Below, piece after piece: positions 1-6,832 of a stretch of DNA of 11,751 nucleotides (positions within the stretch are counted from its first letter, which is position 1; each line of letters opens with the position of its first letter). A program made the position numbers and the translations under genes. Below the pieces are notes generated by a model that saw nothing but the letters and a program-made list of their open reading frames with translations, searched no databases and was not told where the DNA came from. This stretch comes from Thermoflexus sp042408365 (GTDB lineage Bacteria > Chloroflexota > Anaerolineae > Thermoflexales > Thermoflexaceae), in NCBI RefSeq assembly GCF_042408365.1, contig NZ_JBHOQJ010000157.1, positions 1 to 11,751 on the forward strand, written 5' to 3'.

Positions 1-2
1 TC

Positions 3-140
3 ACCGATGAGGATGCGGTTCCCGAGCCGCTCGAAGAGCCGGTGTCCAGGCGGGGCGATCTGTGGATTCTCGGCCAGCACCGGCTGCTCTGCGGCGACTC
101 GGCGAGCCGAGACGACGTAGCCCGCCTCGTGGCCGGCCAA
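3..140 (+). pseudogene. ParB/DNA-methylase-like protein, internal fragment truncated at 3' side
   Basis: The gene enters from outside the window, reading codons from position 3. The visible residues include GDLWILGQHRLLCGDSAS followed by RDDVARLVAG. This is the characteristic stretch just before the catalytic core in ParB-nuclease/N4-N6 DNA methylase proteins, often carried by phages and mobile elements. In that family the next residues are normally a short 'ADLVFTDPPY' block containing methylase motif IV. Here homology stops at about position 140 and the sequence turns into the reverse complement of a tnpB gene. The frame stays open to 1190, so a hybrid protein could be made, but the rest is nonsense translation of antisense tnpB. 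The methylase would lack its catalytic site if the rest is not elsewhere. Family assignment is by motif recall and is good; the truncation is seen directly. Confidence 0.72.
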
Positions 141-143
141 CCT

Positions 144-1142
144 GTATTGCCTCAAGTTCAAGGCGGCGTTGAGATCCCGATCGATCTCCCGCCCACACCT
201 CGCGCACCGAAACACGCGCACCGACCGGGGCCCCTTCGGCCCCACCCCCCACACCGCGAGCCACGCCGGGTGGACGGGCAATCCGGCGGGGCCACGATGA
301 GCGTCGCCCCATCCCATTGGGCTTTGGAGGCCAGGAGCCGAAGAAACATCCCCCACCCCGCATCGGCGACCGACCGGGAGAGCCGGCCCCGGACCATCCC
401 CCGCACGCTCAGCGCCTCCACCCCCCGCACCGGCTGGGGTTTCGCCCGCCCGGTGGGGACCGGAGGCAGGCAACCTCGAGAGACGGCGCAAACCTCGCAG
501 GGCTTTCGCCAAGGGTTTGGGGGCTTCGATCCGCGTCCCGTCCGACAGCACCAAGAACGCGGACAGCCCCAGATCCGCCCCCACCGGCTCCCCTGCGCGG
601 GGGATGGAATCCGGGCGCTCGACCTCGCACGGGAGGCGCACGAACCAGCGGTCGGCCTCCCGGGCGATGGTGGCCGAAAGGATCCGGGCCTTCCCCGCTT
701 GAAGGAGGGAAAGAAGCTTCTCCGTCCGCTCCTGGGTGCGGATCCTCCCCAGGCGCGGCAGCGGCACGTGGCGAGGGGACACCCGGATGGAACCAGTCAG
801 GCGGGCCTTGTGGTCATCCAGGGATTTCTTCCGCTTGAAGCAGGGTCTTCCCGCCCTCCCGGCCCGCCAGTTCCGAAAGGCCCGCTCGAGGTCCCGGAAG
901 GCCTCCTGGGGGGCGCACTGGGAGACCTCCACCCACCAGGGGGCGTGCGCGCGGTTCCAGTGGTTCCATTCTTTGTGGAGCGCCCGGGCGGAGGGGAGGC
1001 GTCTTCCCGGTTCCAAGGCCTCCCGGCAGCGGGCCAGGCCCCCGTGGGAGGCGAAGCGGGCCGCCCCCACGGGCTGGGCGAGGGCGATGCGCGGCGCGAC
1101 GTTGGGGGCGAGCTCCAAGCGAAAGGCTTGGGTCACTCGCAT
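144..1142 (-). pseudogene. tnpB: Decayed TnpB (IS200/IS605-family RNA-guided nuclease), frameshifted, 3'-truncated
   Basis: ATG at 1142-1140 follows a GGAGG (1154-1150) by 7 nt and opens a TnpB N-terminus (MRVTQAFRLEL). Further on lie KEWNHWNRAHAPWW, FRNWRAGR and CFKRKKS, then GADLGLSAFLVLSDG with the first RuvC Asp (codon at 576). The second RuvC block (VEALSVRGM and SVADAGWG) is in a different frame (from about 450 down to about 250). The zinc ribbon (SRCG, then FRCARCGREIDRDLNAALNL, with the third Asp at about 176) returns to the first frame after a shift in a G run near 250-245. Asp and Glu of the first two RuvC motifs are only about 53 codons apart, where I recall nearly 90 in well-studied TnpB, so about 30 codons are probably deleted. 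No stop codon, right end or omega-RNA region follows: after LNLRQY the frame runs straight into antisense methylase and stays open to the window edge. No tnpA is present. Almost certainly inactive unless the indels are sequencing errors. Confidence 0.82.
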
Positions 1143-1283
1143 CGCAGAACCTCCAGGGCCTTCCGGGCTCACCGGCAGGCCGAGCGATGACCGTGGCGTC
1201 TCTCACATCGCAACAGATGCTAACAAAAATGGGAGCAGTTGGCAACCCCTACCCCCTCCCAGTGCGGCCCCGGCGACACAGAA

Positions 1284-1369
1284 TGGAGGGACAGGCACAA
1301 GGCCTGCCCTCACATGGCCTTTAGGGTCCTCGGGCCTGCCCGGGCCCTCCGTGTAGGGGCACCCACCCC
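1284..1369. repeat. REP-like palindromic intergenic repeat, copy A
   Basis: The gap between the kinase stop and the tnpB start (1143-1376) contains a hairpin with arms AGGG(A)CAGGC and GCCTGCCCT (1287-1310, one bulged base). A GTAGGGGCACCC block follows at 1353-1364, with a G/C palindrome (CGGGCCTGCCCGGGCCC) at 1331-1347 between them. Both element types recur at 6200-6290, with the 12-mer GTAGGGGCACCC present there on the opposite strand. The position just downstream of the kinase stop suggests it may also end or stabilise that mRNA. No transposase is linked to it. The remaining DNA here has no plausible gene. Confidence 0.6.
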
Positions 1370-1376
1370 ACGAAAA

Positions 1377-3554
1377 TTACGAGGACAAAGGCAGGACCAC
1401 TGTGAAAACGCTGCCTACCCCTGGCTCGCTCTCCACCCAGATTCGCCCCCCACTGGCCTCCACCAGCGCCCGGGCGATGGAGAGGCCGATGCTATCACCG
1501 ACCCCGGGGATCAGTGGGGTTGTGGCCCGATAGCGGGGCGCGAACACCTTTGGGGCTTCCTCCATGGGGATCCCCCCGCCGGTATCCCGTACATGGAGGA
1601 ACAGCATCCCGGGGACTTCCGGGTTCAAGCGGGCTTGCAGGCCAATGGTGGAGCCTGGACGACTACATAGGGCGGCGTTGTTCAACAAGTGGTAAAGGAT
1701 CTGCTCGGCCGCGTCCCGATCCACCCGCACCAAGGGCAGATCATCGGGCCATTCGAGGGCCACTTGCAAGCCCCGCCCCTGGAGCACGGGTTGCAGCTGC
1801 CGGAGAACGGCATCTCGGATCTCCCTTAGATTCAGCGGCTCGGGCTCCAGCTGGAAGGCTCCAGCCTCCAACGCCACGACCTGGAGGATTTCCCGAATCA
1901 ACCCGGCCATCCGCTCGATGTTGGATTGAATCCGCAACAGAAACTGGCGCTGTGTGGCCCCGAGGATGCCCACCGCTTCCCCTAACAGGAGATCCGTGTA
2001 GCCCAGGATGGCCGTCAGGGGGGTTCGGAGCTCCTGCAGGAGGGCCAGGATCAGTCCCTCCCGATCGCCTTCAGAGGCCATCGCTGGCGCAGGCGGCGCT
2101 GAAGCGGTCTTCAAGGGAATCCCCGCGGGAGGCGATGCCTGAGCTTCGATCAGCCGGGCCAGCTCTTCCGCTCGTCGACGCCAACGCTCTTGCTCCTCCT
2201 CTGCCTTAGCGGCCCGGGTGGCCCAGCGGTTGATCTCTCGATACAGCGCCTGCCGCTCCTCGTTATGCCGGGCCTCTATGCGTTGAAGGGTCTCCTCATG
2301 TTCCTTTTGAAGGACGACGAGCGCGCCCTCCAGCGCTGCCTTGGCCTCGCGCTCCTGCAGGAGGCTTAAAGTTTGAGCCAGGAGCTCGGCCATCTGCTGA
2401 CCTGGCGTGGGATCCGGAGGCTGATGCGCCGCCTCCGCAGGATAGCCGATCAGCCAGGCGCCGAGCACGCCCTCTGGGGTGATTAGGGGCTCGACTTGAA
2501 GGAAACCGGCCCTTGCCATTCCGAAAGCCTGCCAAAGCCGCTGGAAGGCTTCCCCTTTCTGAGTCTCCGGGGCCAGCAACCCCGAACGACGCTGCAGGAT
2601 GAGCTCTCCGATTGGTGGATATTCGGAGAAGGGGATCGAAAGATCAGACCCGGCCCGGGGGAGGCGCTCTCCCTCCCGGGCGACGATCAGGAGCTGATCC
2701 TCTCGCCAAAGCCCGACCGCGGTCCATCGAGCGCCCATGAGCGCCCGGGCAGCTCTTAAGGCCTCATAGAGGGGGCTCGGATCCTCCTGTTCCCGAAGGG
2801 CACGGAGCAATCCCTGGCTCCAAGCTCGCCAGCCCTCAGCCGCCCCACTGGCTTCCCAGGAGATCTGCTGGGCGGTTTGAAGCGCCAGGCGATAAGCGCC
2901 GGCCAGCCAGAGCGGATAAGCCGTCACAGCCCCCAAGCGAATCCAGGGGGAAAGGTGGGTCCCAGCGAGGGGTGCATTCAGCTGAAGGAAAGCGCCTAAG
3001 GCCAGGGCGAAGAACCCCAGCACACCGACCCCCTGGAAAGCTGGTGATGGCCGGGAGAGAAGCAGACCCCCAATCCCCAGGGACACCCCCAGCGTCCACA
3101 GCATCCATGCTTGATCCGAAGGGGTGCCCGCATAAAAGAGCGTGGGGTCCTGCAGGGAGATGCTGAGCCAGTTCGGGGCAATCATCCCATAGGCGCCGAA
3201 GGTGATCAGGGTATGGAGTGCGGGGAGCCAGAACCCGGGCGCTTTCCCCAGCATCGCCCAGCCCAGCCATGCCCAGGTCGCCACATCGATCGCCCGCTCC
3301 AGCGGAGGCAGCAGGGTGCCAGGGGGCAGCCACTGGCTCTCCACAAAGGCGACCCCGAACAGCCCGATCCGTCCAATCAGGCTGAGGCCGGCAGCCAGGG
3401 CCAGGCGACGGGCCACAAGGTTCTGCCGGGCGCGTCGGGCAGCCTGTGCGGCCATCAGCAACAGCCCCTCCAGGGCCAGGCCAATCAGAAGGTGATAGAA
3501 CAACGAGGCGGAGGCCTCCGTCAGCAATCGGGCTAGGGTTTGCGCGAAGCTCAT
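1377..3554 (-). CDS. 7TM-GAF sensor histidine kinase with Gln in place of the phosphoacceptor His
   Basis: 725 residues. Seven hydrophobic segments (about 19-39, 52-72, 87-103, 108-127, 147-166, 174-191, 204-223) form an N-terminal membrane sensor resembling HisKA_7TM. A GAF-like domain follows (about 255-400), then a charged coiled coil (about 400-470) and a Pro/Ala linker. The HisKA dimerisation region is at about 497-565 and the HATPase domain at about 575-725. The ATP-site motifs look usable: N box HLLNNA (622-627), G1 DTGGGI (657-662), G2 around GDSIGLSIAR (686-695). The phosphoacceptor box reads LLQELRTPLTAILGY: codon CAG at 2036-2034 gives Gln507 where the canonical motif has His. It therefore cannot phosphorylate itself in the usual way, though it might act on a partner kinase or work as a nucleotide-sensing scaffold. 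ATG lies 4 nt after the stop of the upstream ligase gene, so the two are co-transcribed; a purine-rich GGGAGAAGGG inside the ligase end can serve as ribosome site. No response regulator gene is adjacent. Confidence 0.9.
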   Translation of the reverse strand: MSFAQTLARLLTEASASLFYHLLIGLALEGLLLMAAQAARRARQNLVARRLALAAGLSLIGRIGLFGVAFVESQWLPPGTLLPPLERAIDVATWAWLGWAMLGKAPGFWLPALHTLITFGAYGMIAPNWLSISLQDPTLFYAGTPSDQAWMLWTLGVSLGIGGLLLSRPSPAFQGVGVLGFFALALGAFLQLNAPLAGTHLSPWIRLGAVTAYPLWLAGAYRLALQTAQQISWEASGAAEGWRAWSQGLLRALREQEDPSPLYEALRAARALMGARWTAVGLWREDQLLIVAREGERLPRAGSDLSIPFSEYPPIGELILQRRSGLLAPETQKGEAFQRLWQAFGMARAGFLQVEPLITPEGVLGAWLIGYPAEAAHQPPDPTPGQQMAELLAQTLSLLQEREAKAALEGALVVLQKEHEETLQRIEARHNEERQALYREINRWATRAAKAEEEQERWRRRAEELARLIEAQASPPAGIPLKTASAPPAPAMASEGDREGLILALLQELRTPLTAILGYTDLLLGEAVGILGATQRQFLLRIQSNIERMAGLIREILQVVALEAGAFQLEPEPLNLREIRDAVLRQLQPVLQGRGLQVALEWPDDLPLVRVDRDAAEQILYHLLNNAALCSRPGSTIGLQARLNPEVPGMLFLHVRDTGGGIPMEEAPKVFAPRYRATTPLIPGVGDSIGLSIARALVEASGGRIWVESEPGVGSVFTVVLPLSS

Positions 3555-3558
3555 CGGC

Positions 3559-5004
3559 TCAACTCATCCCTTCTCCCTTAGGGATCCGATGGGCCAGCTG
3601 GGTGGCGGCCATCCCCAGACCGATCAACAGCCAGAACCACTGCACCATGTGATGGAAATCGAAATTCACAAAGTGGTGATCGAAGACGCCGCTGACCAGC
3701 GCGGCCAGGACAGCTCCCTGCAGGCCCAACCATATCGGCTCCAAGTCGGGTCGATTCCGCACGGCGCGACGGGCTCGCCACGCGGTCGCAAAGAAGACCC
3801 CCATCACGAGGAGAAAGACCCCCAGGCCAACGAGACCCATCTGAACCGCCAGCAACAAGTAGATGCTGGCCACTTTGATGTAAAGGTCAACGTCCGGCAC
3901 CCCGGCGAAGCCTACCCCGAAAAAGGGGTAACGTGAGATTAATGTAAGAGCATCCCGATATTCTCCAAACCGCATTCGGGTCGCTAAATCTTCCCCCCGG
4001 AGCCCCGCCAGGAGGTGCTGAGTATAGTCCTGGGTCATGGGAAGAAGGAACAACAGGATTAGGCTCGTTGCAATCAAGGGAAGCAGCCGCCGATAGCGGA
4101 ATACGCCGAGCGCGAGAATCGCCACAGCGGTCCCGATGAAAGCTCCCCGGGAGAACGTTAACAACAGCGCCAACCCCATCGCGCCCAGAAAGAGAAACAC
4201 CAGCGGGCGAGACCACACCGGCCGCCGGGCAAACAGTTGAGGAAAGGTGAGGGAGATCAGGGTGGCCAGCATGGCTCCCAGCAGGTTGGGGTCCACCGCT
4301 GTCCCGATGGCCCGTTCCGGCTGCTCCGGATCATCCAGGATGTAACGCAGAACGGCCCCCCCCTCCGGGTAATACCCGAGCGGCCGAAGGCGCAACAACA
4401 GATCCTCCGCCCGGGCGTCCGGCAATACATAGAGAGCGATCGCAATGAGGGCGGCCAGAAACCCAAAACCAATGGACCAACGGATCAGACGGGAGAGCCG
4501 GACCTCATCGCGGACGAGAGTGACCACCCAGAAGAAGGAGAGGATGGCCAGCAAAAATTCGGCGAACCGCCGGGCTACAGTCTGCGTGAGGGGAGCGTGG
4601 CCCAGCCCAGCCATAAAGGTGGCCAGCGTGGTGCCTAGAAAGGCCAGCACCGGGAAGGCGAGGGCCGTTCCCTCCAGCGTCGCCGTGCGTCCAGCGGCCC
4701 ACCAAGCCAGCCCAGTCAACAGCCATCCCAGGACGGCTAAATCGAGCAAAGTCGGGGTGAAACCCAGCCGCACTGGAACTGTCCCAAAGGGGAGCAAGAA
4801 GATTACTGCGAGCACCAGGAGGAAGGCCATATCGATGGAGCTCAGCACGAGCGCGATGAGGATCGCCCCCAGCAGCCCCACGAAGGCGATGACCGGGCCT
4901 CCGAGGGCGATCCCCCAACCCAGCCCCCAGGCGGTCACCAGGCCCAGGATCAGCACGGCCAGTCTTCGACCGGCCACTAAGCGCATACCCAACAAGCCGT
5001 TCAT
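3559..5004 (-). CDS. O-antigen ligase-like / Wzy-type polytopic membrane protein
   Basis: 481 residues from the ATG at 5004-5002, preceded by GGAAG about 7 nt upstream. The frame could extend to a TTG at 5106, but that extension is charged, non-hydrophobic and has no ribosome site next to it, so I reject it. The protein is a string of about ten or more hydrophobic helices. It has a larger soluble loop around residues 195-240, LTFSRGAFIGTAVA at about 282-295 and RYPFFGVGFAG at about 359-369 near a second loop. These are the usual landmarks of the O-antigen ligase / Wzy_C (PF04932) superfamily, which polymerises or transfers lipid-linked glycans at the outer face of the cytoplasmic membrane. 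The exact role (polymerase, ligase or teichuronic-type enzyme) cannot be set from sequence. No glycosyltransferase genes are adjacent. It is the first gene of the operon with the kinase. Confidence 0.85.
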   Translation of the reverse strand: MNGLLGMRLVAGRRLAVLILGLVTAWGLGWGIALGGPVIAFVGLLGAILIALVLSSIDMAFLLVLAVIFLLPFGTVPVRLGFTPTLLDLAVLGWLLTGLAWWAAGRTATLEGTALAFPVLAFLGTTLATFMAGLGHAPLTQTVARRFAEFLLAILSFFWVVTLVRDEVRLSRLIRWSIGFGFLAALIAIALYVLPDARAEDLLLRLRPLGYYPEGGAVLRYILDDPEQPERAIGTAVDPNLLGAMLATLISLTFPQLFARRPVWSRPLVFLFLGAMGLALLLTFSRGAFIGTAVAILALGVFRYRRLLPLIATSLILLFLLPMTQDYTQHLLAGLRGEDLATRMRFGEYRDALTLISRYPFFGVGFAGVPDVDLYIKVASIYLLLAVQMGLVGLGVFLLVMGVFFATAWRARRAVRNRPDLEPIWLGLQGAVLAALVSGVFDHHFVNFDFHHMVQWFWLLIGLGMAATQLAHRIPKGEGMS

Positions 5005-5149
5005 CGTCGTTCTTCCGAGGTTCGCTTCGCAAAGGGCATGGCCACCGGACGATTTCCTTTCCCTGAGGGGAAGGACAATCCGACAGGGGCCTTGCCCGGT
5101 TCGCAACGATCCGCCACTGCAACGAGGAATGGCGGTTCAGGCCATCAGA

Positions 5150-5157
5150 ATTATAAT
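5150..5157. promoter_or_regulatory. Candidate shared -10 element in the divergent ligase/phosphatase gap
   Basis: The gap 5005-5314 separates the divergent ligase (-) and phosphatase (+) genes. ATTATAAT is self-complementary, so it offers a perfect TATAAT on both strands (5152-5157 on +, 5155-5150 on -) in otherwise GC-rich DNA. It is about 150 nt from either start. I could not find a good -35 hexamer at 16-18 nt on either side, so this is a weak call. The rest of the gap holds small hairpins (GGGAG/CTCCC at about 5177-5191; GCCCC-GGTT/AACC-GGGGC at 5233-5255) and no gene. Confidence 0.3.
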
Positions 5158-5300
5158 CCTTCATCGGATCATCGGTGGGAGCTTGTCCTCCCAGCTGGCG
5201 CCCTTTTTGCTCCAGGGGGCAAGCCTCCCGGTGCCCCGAGGTTTGCCAACCGGGGCTCGACAAGGATCTCGCTCGCCGGGCGTTTCAGCCGGACGAGCAT

Positions 5301-5309
5301 AGGAGGAGG
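5301..5309 (+). promoter_or_regulatory. Strong Shine-Dalgarno fixing a TTG start
   Basis: AGGAGGAGG ends 5 nt before TTG at 5315-5317. No in-frame ATG lies close by and the first family-conserved residues start shortly after, so TTG is the best start for the phosphatase gene. Confidence 0.75.
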
Positions 5310-5314
5310 AGCAA

Positions 5315-6142
5315 TTGGGGCGGGCTGCCGCTTCCATACTGGATCAGGCTTACCGGGTCGCTGTCGAGGCGGCCCTCGAGGCCGGGCGGATCCTCCGCTG
5401 GCACTTCCAGCGCGGTCTGGAGATCCGGCATAAGGGGGAGATCGATCTGGTCACGGAGGCGGATCTGGCCTCGGAGCGAGCCGTGCTTTCTCGGATTCAA
5501 AGCACGTTCCCAGAGCACGCGGTACTGGCAGAGGAGAGCGGAGAAGCCGCTCGCGCCTCACCATGGCTCTGGGTGGTGGATCCTCTGGACGGCACCACGA
5601 ATTTCGCTCATGGATTCCATGTTTTCGCGGTCTCCATCGCCCTGCTCCAAGAAGGGCAGCGCATGCTCGGGGTGGTTTACGATGTGATGCGGGATGAGCT
5701 CTTCACCGCACGGCGTGGGGAAGGGGCCTTCCTGAACGGGCGGCCGATTCGGGTCAGCCGCACCCCCCGGCTGGCGGAGGCGTTGCTGGTGACCGGATTC
5801 CCCTACGATCGTCAGGAATCGCCCTTGGACAACACCCGCGAATTCGTCACACTGCTGAAGCATTGCCATGGGGTTTTGCGGGTGGGATCCGCAGCGCTGG
5901 ATCTGGCGTCCGTGGCGGCGGGGCGCTTGGACGGATACTGGGAGTTTCGGCTGAGCCCGTGGGACCTGGCGGCAGGGGCTTTGCTGGTAGAGGAAGCTGG
6001 CGGGCATGTCACCACCCCTCAGGGCGATCCCCTGCCTTCCCTGGGGACTGACATCGTGGCCACCAACGGGCTGATCCATAAGGAACTCCTGGAGCTCCTG
6101 GCCTCGTGTCGGATGGCAGCGCCTGAGGGACGGAACCCTTGA
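5315..6142 (+). CDS. suhB: Inositol monophosphatase family protein
   Basis: 275 residues, the usual length for the SuhB/IMPase family of Mg2+-dependent, Li+-sensitive sugar-phosphate phosphatases. Metal-site motifs are complete: DLVTEAD (44-50), LAEESG with Glu73/Glu74 (71-76), WVVDPLDGTTNFAHG with Asp89 and Asp92 (86-100), and the C-terminal WDLAAG with Asp217 (216-221). GSAALDLASVAAGRLDGYWE (191-210) is the typical family stretch. The enzyme is predicted cytosolic. Substrate (inositol-1-phosphate, fructose-1,6-bisphosphate, histidinol phosphate or NADP) cannot be told from these motifs; the symbol marks the family only. It is monocistronic, divergent from the ligase operon, and followed by palindromic repeats rather than a clear T-tract terminator. 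Confidence 0.93.
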   Translation: MGRAAASILDQAYRVAVEAALEAGRILRWHFQRGLEIRHKGEIDLVTEADLASERAVLSRIQSTFPEHAVLAEESGEAARASPWLWVVDPLDGTTNFAHGFHVFAVSIALLQEGQRMLGVVYDVMRDELFTARRGEGAFLNGRPIRVSRTPRLAEALLVTGFPYDRQESPLDNTREFVTLLKHCHGVLRVGSAALDLASVAAGRLDGYWEFRLSPWDLAAGALLVEEAGGHVTTPQGDPLPSLGTDIVATNGLIHKELLELLASCRMAAPEGRNP

Positions 6143-6199
6143 GGGGAGTCCCCTGCGCGCTCCGAAAGTGTATGGAGAAAGGACGAATGGATGCCTTGG

Positions 6200-6290
6200 G
6201 TAGGGGCAGGCATTGGGCCTGCCCTTACAGACCTGATGCTTGCCTGGATGGGGCACCTCTTGCGGGTGCCCCTACATGGGTGCCCCATCC
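6200..6290. repeat. REP-like palindromic intergenic repeat, copy B
   Basis: A near-perfect hairpin GTAGGGGCAGGC (6200-6211) / GCCTGCCCTTAC (6217-6228) has one mismatch. It is followed by a perfect 12-bp inverted repeat GGATGGGGCACC (6246-6257) / GGTGCCCCATCC (6279-6290). Between the latter arms lies GGGTGCCCCTAC (6264-6275), which can compete for pairing with the left arm. The GGGCAGGC hairpin and GTAGGGGCACCC modules match copy A at 1284-1369, showing a dispersed family. It may act as the 3' end of the phosphatase transcript. Confidence 0.7.
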
Positions 6291-6323
6291 CACGTCCACC
6301 CTCAACTTGAGGCCAAACACCAC

Positions 6324-6351
6324 TTGACAAAATCAGCGTTTCGGCTATGAT
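6324..6351 (+). promoter_or_regulatory. Sigma70-type promoter for the cold-shock leader
   Basis: TTGACA (6324-6329) is a perfect -35 and TATGAT (6346-6351) is a 5/6 -10, separated by 16 nt. Expected start is near G6359. It is the best promoter in the window and sits about 190 nt before the cold-shock gene. Confidence 0.8.
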
Positions 6352-6358
6352 AGGCCTT

Positions 6359-6440
6359 GGAACGAGTCACCGGAGTGCGAGGGGGATGTTCTGAAAGTTT
6401 GGCCGTCGGGTCAACGCAGGACTCGCCCGACGGCCTTTTT
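6359..6440 (+). ncRNA. Approximately 82-nt leader or small RNA ending at an intrinsic terminator
   Basis: A strong promoter at 6324-6351 and a complete terminator at 6401-6440 frame a short non-coding transcript. Besides the terminator stem, CGAGTC at 6363-6368 is complementary to GACTCG at 6420-6425 in the terminator loop. That pairing, together with the stem, would make an H-type pseudoknot. I do not recognise a known riboswitch or sRNA class. It is either an independent small RNA or a 5' leader in which termination versus read-through controls the cold-shock gene. The boundaries are predicted, not measured. Confidence 0.5.
6401..6440 (+). terminator. Intrinsic terminator upstream of the cold-shock gene
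   Basis: A perfect 10-bp stem GGCCGTCGGG (6401-6410) / CCCGACGGCC (6426-6435) with a 15-nt loop is followed directly by TTTTTATT. It lies about 80 nt after a strong promoter and 106 nt before the next start codon, as in attenuated leaders. Confidence 0.85.
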
Positions 6441-6443
6441 ATT

Positions 6444-6534
6444 AACGAACCGGAGAGACACCCCTTCGTCCGGGAAGATCGTTCCACACAGGGTAACGGG
6501 AGTCCGCCCCTTGCGGGCTTCAAAATCCTTTTGA
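6444..6534 (+). promoter_or_regulatory. Structured 5' leader of the cold-shock gene
   Basis: Three further hairpins lie between terminator and start. First, AACGA-CCGGA (6444-6454) pairs with TCCGG (6469-6473) and TCGTT (6479-6483). Second, CCGC/GCGG is at 6504-6516. Third, an AU-only-core stem TCAAAA/TTTTGA (6520-6534) ends at the first base of the GAGGAG-type ribosome site (about 6533-6538). The last one could affect ribosome access in a temperature-dependent way; this is inference from base pairing only. Confidence 0.4.
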
Positions 6535-6546
6535 GGAGTTGCAGCA

Positions 6547-6768
6547 ATGGCTGGTCAGCGTGTCAAGGGCACCGTCCGCTGGTTCAACCGGACGAAGGGG
6601 TATGGCTTCATCCGGCCGGATGAAGGAGACCGGGACGTCTTCGTCCACTACACAGCAATTGTCGGTCAGGGGTTCCGGAACCTTGAGGAGGGCGAGCGGG
6701 TGGAGTTCACCATCCGTGAGACGCCTAAGGGTCTCCAGGCCGAACAGGTCGTCCGCCTGTCCGAATGA
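6547..6768 (+). CDS. csp: Cold-shock domain protein
   Basis: 73 residues forming one cold-shock (OB-fold) domain, typical bacterial CspA-family size. RNP1 appears as KGYGFI (17-22) and RNP2 as VFVHY (31-35), preceded by VKGTVRWFN, the conserved first strand. It binds single-stranded RNA/DNA and acts as an RNA chaperone in the cytoplasm. ATG at 6547 follows a GAGGAG-type ribosome site by about 8 nt. It is a single-gene unit with its own promoter, an attenuator-like leader and a strong 3' terminator, so the leader structures probably set its expression. Confidence 0.96.
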   Translation: MAGQRVKGTVRWFNRTKGYGFIRPDEGDRDVFVHYTAIVGQGFRNLEEGERVEFTIRETPKGLQAEQVVRLSE

Positions 6769-6795
6769 CCACGGTGTCCACCTACCCGCCCAGGG

Positions 6796-6832
6796 CAGAG
6801 GGAGCCTCCTCGTGGAGGCTCCCTCTGTTTTT
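6796..6832 (+). terminator. Strong intrinsic terminator after the cold-shock gene
   Basis: Perfect 14-bp stem CAGAGGGAGCCTCC (6796-6809) / GGAGGCTCCCTCTG (6814-6827) with a TCGT tetraloop, followed by TTTTT. It starts 28 nt after the stop codon. Confidence 0.96.

Noticed and set aside
42..1190. Open frame of 382 codons on the plus strand
   Set aside because: Only the first part is methylase sequence; from about 140 it is the antisense of tnpB, with Pro/Gly/Arg-rich nonsense.
5005..5106. Longer N-terminus for the ligase (TTG at 5106)
   Set aside because: The extra 34 residues are hydrophilic, have no ribosome site and do not resemble the family, while ATG 5004 has both.
4445..5302. 285-codon open frame antisense to the ligase gene
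   Set aside because: Arg/Ser/Pro-rich composition with no domain; it is the complement of a GC-rich membrane-protein gene.
5558..6256. 232-codon open frame antisense to the phosphatase gene
   Set aside because: The opposite strand encodes a complete IMPase with all catalytic motifs; this frame shows none.
6139..6327. 62-codon open frame after the phosphatase gene
   Set aside because: Mostly a translation of the palindromic repeat at 6200-6290.
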